Shown: in pieces, positions 5,879 to 9,493 of the stretch
Layout: each line of letters opens with the position of its first letter
Numbering within the stretch: position 1 is the stretch's first letter
Origin: Burkholderiales bacterium
GTDB lineage: Bacteria; Pseudomonadota; Gammaproteobacteria; Burkholderiales; JAEUOS01
Direction: 5' to 3'
Assembly: GCA_947456845.1 (NCBI GenBank)
Contig: CANGUJ010000121.1
Span: 1-9,493 of the forward strand
DNA length: 9,493 bases
Program-made: the position numbers and the translations under genes
Notes under the pieces: model-generated
The model's input: only the letters and a program-made list of their open reading frames with translations
What the model was told of the DNA's origin: nothing
Database searches by the model: none

Positions 5879-7024
5879 CTACGCGCCGGCCGGCCGGTTC
5901 GACCCTGCGATCACCTGAAACTCGAACAGGCGGCATTCGAGGTCGCCGTTCATCAGCGGGGTGCGCCTGCTGGCTCGCAAGCGGATCAGCTTTTCCATGC
6001 GCCGGTCGGCGGTGATGAAGAAGCAGTTCCAGCCCGCGTAGTTCCTCTTGAGCGCATCTCCGAGGCGAGGGTAGAAGGCGGCCAGCTCGGCATCCTCGCC
6101 CAAGCGCTCGCCGTACGGGGGGTTGGCGATCATGATGCCGCTCGCGGCGGGTGCCGGAAGCGCCAGGAGGTCGCCGGGCCGCACGCGGATGACTTCATCG
6201 ACGCCTGCCGCCGTGAAATTGGCCAGGGCGGCGCGCAGGGCCTCCTGGGACAGGTCGCTGCCGAAAATGCGCGGCTGCGCCTCGGCATGCCGCGGCCACG
6301 TGTCGCGCAGGCGCTGCCATGCGGGCGCGTCGAACCGTTTCAGGTTGTAGAAGCCGAAGCGGCGCTTCAGGCCCGGCGGGATGCCCAGCGCGATCTGGGC
6401 CGCCTCGATGAGGAACGTGCCGCTGCCGCACATCGGGTCGTAGAGCGGGATGTCCGGCTTCCAGCCGATCATGCGCAGGATGCCGGCCGCCAGGTTCTCG
6501 CGAATCGGCGCGGCGACGTCGACCACGCGATAACCGCGCTTGAAGAGCGCTTCGCCCGAGGTGTCGAGGTACAGGGTGACGTTGCGTTCGTCGAGGTAGG
6601 CGTACACGCGCACATCGGGGCCGAGCTTGGCAATGTTCGGCCGCAGGCCGGTGCGCTCGCGCAGCCGGTCGCAGATGCCGTCCTTGACGGTGAGCGTGGC
6701 GAACTTGAGGCTCTTGAGCGGACTGCGGGTAGCCACCAGGTCGACGCGCAGGGTCTGCGACGGAGCGAAGTATGTTTCCCAAGGCGTGGCGTGCGCCAAG
6801 GTATGCAGGTCCTTTTCTGTGGCGTAGGGGCCAGCGGCGATGCGCCACAGCACCCGGCTGGCCAGGCGCGAACCGAGGTTGACCCGGTAGGCCGACTCGA
6901 AGGGGCCGGCAAAAGCGACCCCCCCGCCCGCCTCGCGGGCCCCGGCGATGCCCAGTTCCGCCAGTTCCGCGACCAGGCCGGCCTCCAGCCCGCGCGGGCA
7001 GGGGGCGAAAAAATGTTCCGACAC
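5879..7024 (-). CDS. rlmL: RlmL-type THUMP-domain 23S rRNA guanine-N2 methyltransferase
   Basis: SAM-dependent RNA methyltransferase of COG0116, often misnamed an adenine-specific DNA methylase; E. coli RlmL makes m2G2445 in 23S rRNA. The N-terminal half (about 45-155) is the RNA-binding ferredoxin-like/THUMP region. LFKRGYR (160-166) leads into the Rossmann methyltransferase domain, with DPMCGSGTFLIEAA (196-209) as the SAM-binding region and NPPYGER (301-307) as catalytic motif IV. At 381 aa it matches only the RlmL half of E. coli RlmKL, so the RlmK half is absent or elsewhere. The frame has no ATG until deep in the protein. The GTG at 7024, four bases after the upstream stop, gives MSEHFFAPCPRGLE, typical for the family. 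No ribosome-binding site is evident, suggesting translational coupling. The exact guanine target is inferred. Confidence 0.93.
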   Translation of the reverse strand: MSEHFFAPCPRGLEAGLVAELAELGIAGAREAGGGVAFAGPFESAYRVNLGSRLASRVLWRIAAGPYATEKDLHTLAHATPWETYFAPSQTLRVDLVATRSPLKSLKFATLTVKDGICDRLRERTGLRPNIAKLGPDVRVYAYLDERNVTLYLDTSGEALFKRGYRVVDVAAPIRENLAAGILRMIGWKPDIPLYDPMCGSGTFLIEAAQIALGIPPGLKRRFGFYNLKRFDAPAWQRLRDTWPRHAEAQPRIFGSDLSQEALRAALANFTAAGVDEVIRVRPGDLLALPAPAASGIMIANPPYGERLGEDAELAAFYPRLGDALKRNYAGWNCFFITADRRMEKLIRLRASRRTPLMNGDLECRLFEFQVIAGSNRPAGA

Positions 7025-7028
7025 GGCG

Positions 7029-7628
7029 TCAGGCAGCGAGCGCGCGTTCGACGAAGTCGAGACGATCCTGGCCCCAGAAGAGTTCGCCTGCATAGACGTA
7101 GGTCGGCGCACCGAAGACCTGCAGGCCGATGGCTTCCGCCGTGTGGCGCGCGTAGGCTTCGGCGGTGGCGGTGTCGTGCGCGGCGTCGAGCAGGGCGCGC
7201 CCATCGAGCCCCGCGGATTGGGCGAGCGCGATCAGGGTGTCGCGGTCGGCAAGGTTCCTTTCCTCCGCCCACACGGCATGCAGCATGGCGCCGGCTAGCC
7301 GCATGGTGGCTTCGCCGCCTTGCGCGAGGCTGGCGGTGAGCATCAGGCTGGCGACGCCCGCATCGACCGGGAAATGCTTCGGCTCGATGTTCAGGGGCAG
7401 GCCGAGCGCGTCCCGCCAGCGGCGCAATTCCATCAGGCGGTAGGCCTGGCGTTGCGCGGGCCGCTGCTTGAGCGGCAGCCCGCCGGAGACGGGAAAGATC
7501 TTTCCATAATCCACCGGGCGCGGGCGTACCGTCGCACCGGCCTTGGCCGCGATCGCCGAAAAGCGCGCATGACCGAGATAGGTCCATGGCGACACGGGGG
7601 TGAAGTAATAGTCGATGGTCTTGGACAT
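7029..7628 (-). CDS. 2-hydroxychromene-2-carboxylate isomerase-like DsbA-family protein
   Basis: Thioredoxin-fold protein with the DsbA helical insert, close to HCCA isomerase (NahD) and kappa-class glutathione transferases. At 199 aa it is standard length. The N-terminal active site reads TPVSPWTYLG (10-19): Ser13 stands where DsbA has its first active-site Cys, so a glutathione-dependent isomerase or transferase chemistry is likelier than disulfide exchange. The C-terminal block VFGAPTYVYAGELFWGQDRLD (171-191) is highly characteristic and includes the cis-proline at 175. No signal peptide is seen. No aromatic-degradation genes are present, so the real substrate is unknown. It starts seven bases after the hemJ stop, with its AAGG ribosome-binding site overlapping that stop codon, and is followed after four bases by the RlmL-type gene. 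Confidence 0.92.
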   Translation of the reverse strand: MSKTIDYYFTPVSPWTYLGHARFSAIAAKAGATVRPRPVDYGKIFPVSGGLPLKQRPAQRQAYRLMELRRWRDALGLPLNIEPKHFPVDAGVASLMLTASLAQGGEATMRLAGAMLHAVWAEERNLADRDTLIALAQSAGLDGRALLDAAHDTATAEAYARHTAEAIGLQVFGAPTYVYAGELFWGQDRLDFVERALAA

Positions 7629-7635
7629 GAATGCC

Positions 7636-8061
7636 TTAGAAATCGGGTTTGAGAACGACCAGGAAGACCACGATGAACAGCACAGGGGCGGCCGGGATCT
7701 CGTTGAGCCAGCGGTAGAAGGTTTCCGAATGCCGGTTGCGGTCGTGCGCGAACTCGCGCAGCAGCAGGCCCAGGTAGATGTGATGCGCCACCAGGATCGC
7801 AACCAACGCCAGCTTGGCGTGCATCCACGCGCTGCCGGCGCCGATGCCGTATTGCAAGAACAGGGTCAGGCCGGGTACCAGGGCGAACACCGCCGATGGC
7901 GTCATGATGCCGTTGTACAGCCGTCTTTCCATGACCTTGAACCTGGCGATGCTGATCTCGTCCTTGGCGGCCACGTGATAGATGAACAGTCTTGGCAGGT
8001 AAAACAAGCCGGCAAACCAGGTGACGACGAAGATGATGTGCAGTGCCTTGATCCAGAGCAT
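7636..8061 (-). CDS. hemJ: HemJ-family protoporphyrinogen IX oxidase (UPF0093/CopD-like membrane protein)
   Basis: Small integral membrane protein of the HemJ family, which oxidises protoporphyrinogen IX to protoporphyrin IX, the penultimate step of heme synthesis, in bacteria without HemG or HemY. The 141 aa fit. Four hydrophobic helices lie near 5-27, 53-73, 80-103 and 121-139. The N-terminal KALHIIFVVTWFAGLFYLPR (5-24) with His8, then FKVMERRLYNGIMTP (41-55) and WMHAKL (79-84), are family hallmarks; the conserved His residues are likely heme ligands. The ATG at 8061 matches the usual N-terminus MLWIKA, although no clear ribosome-binding site precedes it. The isomerase-like gene follows at seven bases. 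Family call is strong; the enzymatic role is taken from homologues. Confidence 0.93.
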   Translation of the reverse strand: MLWIKALHIIFVVTWFAGLFYLPRLFIYHVAAKDEISIARFKVMERRLYNGIMTPSAVFALVPGLTLFLQYGIGAGSAWMHAKLALVAILVAHHIYLGLLLREFAHDRNRHSETFYRWLNEIPAAPVLFIVVFLVVLKPDF

Positions 8062-8104
8062 GCTGATCGGTGCGGTAGGTAGTGGGATGGTTTGGCGTGA
8101 CGGA

Positions 8105-8125
8105 CGCCCGCGCGGCTGCGGGGCG
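8105..8125 (-). terminator. GC-rich hairpin after the thiol dioxygenase gene
   Basis: On the minus strand CGCCC pairs with GGGCG, and inside these CGC pairs with GCG around loop AGCC, with one bulged base. It begins about a dozen bases past the dioxygenase stop and lies before hemJ. No U-run follows, so it may only attenuate or stabilise the transcript. Confidence 0.3.
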
Positions 8126-8136
8126 CGCGCGATGCC

Positions 8137-8724
8137 TCAGTCGGTTTCGCGCGACCGGTCCCACAGGTTGGGGGTCATGTCGCTCGAGTAGCCGGAGATG
8201 AATTCGCTCGCACTGCCCGAATCCGCGGCGAAAACATGGCGCCGCACCGCGCCGATGTTGGCGCCGTAGCAATGGATGCTGATCGAGACGCGATCGGCGG
8301 CCGCGTTGGAGACCACGTGGATGTCTCCCAGGGCAGGACTGACCAGATCGATGCCGCCCGGCGCCACCACATGCTCACCGGTCTGCTCGAGCTTTCCCTG
8401 CTTCGCGGCGAACTCGCGGCACATTTCCGACCCGCGCATCACGCCCACCATGCCCCAGGTCATGTGATCGTGGATCGGGGTCTTCTGTCCCGGCCCCCAG
8501 ACGAAGCTCACCAACGAGAAGCGCTCGAACGGATCGCAATACAGGAGGTATTGCTGGTATTTCTGCGGGTTCGGCCGGGCGAAGGCGTCCGGCAGCCAGT
8601 CGTCATGGTCGATCAGGTCGGCCAACAGCGGCCTGGCCGCATCGAGCACCGACGCCTCCGTCTGATGCGATTCGACCACGCGGGTCATGGATTGGACGAA
8701 GGTGCGCAGGCGCGTGATGCTCAT
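8137..8724 (-). CDS. Cupin thiol dioxygenase, Gln-type (probable 3-mercaptopropionate dioxygenase)
   Basis: Non-heme iron enzyme of the cysteine dioxygenase family that adds O2 to a small thiol to give a sulfinate. The 195 aa are typical of the bacterial form. Iron ligands are His85 and His87 in PIHDHMTWG (83-91) and His136 in GDIHVVSN (133-140). The second-sphere triad is Ser149-His151-Tyr153 in SISIHCYGANIG (147-158). YQQYLLYCDP (56-65) aligns with the mammalian segment holding Arg60, which binds the cysteine carboxylate; here that position is Gln58, as in bacterial 3-mercaptopropionate dioxygenases. The segment aligning with mammalian Cys93 has no cysteine, so the Cys-Tyr cross-link should be absent. 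The start at 8724 is preceded by GGGAA. It is separated from hemJ by 75 bases with a hairpin, so may be its own unit. Confidence 0.92.
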   Translation of the reverse strand: MSITRLRTFVQSMTRVVESHQTEASVLDAARPLLADLIDHDDWLPDAFARPNPQKYQQYLLYCDPFERFSLVSFVWGPGQKTPIHDHMTWGMVGVMRGSEMCREFAAKQGKLEQTGEHVVAPGGIDLVSPALGDIHVVSNAAADRVSISIHCYGANIGAVRRHVFAADSGSASEFISGYSSDMTPNLWDRSRETD

Positions 8725-8762
8725 GATGAATTCCCGACTTGAAGGCTGGGATGGCGTAGAGA

Positions 8763-8780
8763 GGCGGGCACGAAACCGCC
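8763..8780 (-). terminator. Weak hairpin between the RDD gene and the dioxygenase gene
   Basis: On the minus strand GGCGG, an 8-base loop and CCGCC are followed by TCTCT. It lies about 30 bases past the RDD stop. The stem is only 5 bp and the T-run is broken, so it is at best a partial terminator. Confidence 0.2.
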
Positions 8781-8806
8781 GGAACGCGAGGATACCCGAG
8801 ATCAGG

Positions 8807-9319
8807 TCAGGCTTTGGCCAGACGCGTGCCGGCCAGCCTGTCGTGCAGGAACTGCCGGTCCCGGTCGGCTACGGCCCAGGCGAAATTCAGGCAGGCCAGC
8901 GGCACAACCGCGCATGCCGCGGCGACGGAAAACCGTGTCATTCCGTAGCCTGTGAGCAGCACGATCGCCTTGTAGGCGGCCAGCGCCGCCAGGGGACCGA
9001 TCCAGGCCGCCGCATAGCGCGCCCAGCAGCGCGGCAGCGAAGGGCGCGACCCATCCGTGCTCACGACGCGAAACTTCCAGGTCTTCATGGGCAATGTCTG
9101 GCCGGATTTGCGCCAGCACAACACGAAATACAGGCCGACGGCGCCGAACACCGTGAACTGGAAACCGTAGTAAAGGGGCGATGCGGGGTCGCCCCTGAAG
9201 CGGGTCAGCGCCGAAAACAGGTAGGCCGAGATGAACACCACGCCGAAAAGCAGGATGAACTCATACACCATCGCCAGCAGGCGGCGCCGGATCGTCGGCG
9301 TCATGTCGGACGTGGCCAT
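8807..9319 (-). CDS. RDD family integral membrane protein
   Basis: Small inner-membrane protein of the RDD family, with no settled function; some relatives affect ion transport or envelope homeostasis. From the ATG at 9319 it has 170 aa and hydrophobic helices near 16-38, 50-69, 103-123 and 129-150. The N-terminal IRRRLLAMVYEFILL (10-24) and the C-terminal QFLHDRLAGTRL (156-167) are the two family hallmarks, with KSGQTLPMKTWKFRVV (71-86) between them. The Asp normally found in the first helix appears to be Glu20; Asp160 at the C-terminal motif is kept. The start is uncertain: a GTG at 9322 and an ATG at 9304 are also in frame, and none has a clear ribosome-binding site. The dioxygenase gene follows after 82 bases. 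Confidence 0.9.
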   Translation of the reverse strand: MATSDMTPTIRRRLLAMVYEFILLFGVVFISAYLFSALTRFRGDPASPLYYGFQFTVFGAVGLYFVLCWRKSGQTLPMKTWKFRVVSTDGSRPSLPRCWARYAAAWIGPLAALAAYKAIVLLTGYGMTRFSVAAACAVVPLACLNFAWAVADRDRQFLHDRLAGTRLAKA

Positions 9320-9357
9320 CACGGCCGGGCTGCGGAGCAGGGCGGGCTTTCCGGCGG

Positions 9358-9493
9358 CTAGTCGGCGCGAGCGCCGGCCGGCGAGAGCGTCGCCGGCACG
9401 GCCTGCACGATGGGGGCGGGCGGCGGCGCGGACGCCGCAGGTACCGGCAGCGGATTGGCGACAACGGGCGTTTCGACAGGTTTGGGAGCGACC
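9358..9493 (-). CDS. C-terminal end of an unknown Pro/Ala-rich protein, cut by window edge
   Basis: The minus-strand frame enters from the right edge and ends at a TAG at 9358-9360, giving 44 visible residues. They are rich in Pro, Ala and Val (for example NPLPVPAASAPPPAPIVQAV) and end in SPAGARAD, like a flexible, disordered tail. No domain is visible, so I do not name it. In related bacteria a DUF3106-type protein with a proline-rich tail can sit beside an RDD gene, which makes that a guess worth testing. The frame ends 38 bases before the RDD ATG and is probably in the same operon. Confidence 0.55.
   Translation of the reverse strand, partial: VAPKPVETPVVANPLPVPAASAPPPAPIVQAVPATLSPAGARAD

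Noticed and set aside
5886..5897. CCGGCCGGCCGG short tandem run
   Set aside because: It lies in the last codons of the RlmL-type gene and is explained by Ala/Gly/Pro codons in GC-rich DNA; too short to be a meaningful repeat.
7025..7204. A 60-residue N-terminal extension of the RlmL-type protein
   Set aside because: It lies inside the isomerase-like gene in another frame and is low-complexity. The GTG at 7024 gives the family's usual N-terminus.
6287..7339. A 350-codon plus-strand frame across the RlmL-type and isomerase-like genes
   Set aside because: Antisense shadow of two well-supported genes, with no recognisable domain.
1..9493. CRISPR array, insertion sequence, prophage, toxin-antitoxin or defence system
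   Set aside because: I found no spaced direct repeats, transposase or integrase motifs, terminal inverted repeats or defence-protein motifs on either strand.

Overview
The window is GC-rich, with codons mostly ending in G or C. Its gene set (paired pilT and pilU, proC with yggS, a HemJ-type membrane protein, a single-domain RlmL-type methyltransferase, a bacterial thiol dioxygenase) suggests a betaproteobacterial chromosome, perhaps from Rhodocyclales or Burkholderiales. The taxon is inferred from gene families and order only; no rRNA or other marker is present. I find no mobile element, CRISPR array, tRNA, rRNA or phage gene.

Layout. (1) 1-989, minus: a TRAP-transporter periplasmic solute-binding protein that runs off the left edge. 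(2) 990-1556: 567 bases without a convincing gene, holding the TRAP ribosome-binding site, one small unrecognised reading frame and several inverted repeats. (3) 1557-3067, minus: yggS (PLP homeostasis) followed by proC (last step of proline synthesis), overlapping by four bases. (4) 3068-3155: a short divergent control region. (5) 3156-5863, plus: pilT and pilU, the two type IV pilus retraction motors, then a glutathione-peroxidase-family gene only 10 bases behind pilU. (6) 5879-9493, minus: in transcription order, the Pro/Ala-rich end of an unknown protein (cut by the right edge), an RDD-family membrane protein, a Gln-type thiol dioxygenase, HemJ, a 2-hydroxychromene-2-carboxylate-isomerase-like protein and an RlmL-type rRNA methyltransferase. 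The last three are tightly packed and probably co-transcribed.

How the genes fit together. Most of the window is housekeeping DNA. PilT and PilU act on the same pilus machine. YggS and ProC are a classic conserved pair. HemJ, the isomerase-like protein and RlmL seem to share a transcript rather than a pathway. The TRAP protein is the only evident transport gene, and its membrane partners would lie outside the window.

I see no strong case for an undescribed system. The points most worth a second look are: a TRAP binding protein with Asn where the carboxylate-binding Arg is normally expected; a thiol dioxygenase with Gln at the position that separates 3-mercaptopropionate dioxygenases from cysteine dioxygenases; the peroxidase attached to pilTU; two back-to-back perfect hairpins between yggS and pilT; and a long dyad in the gene-free stretch.
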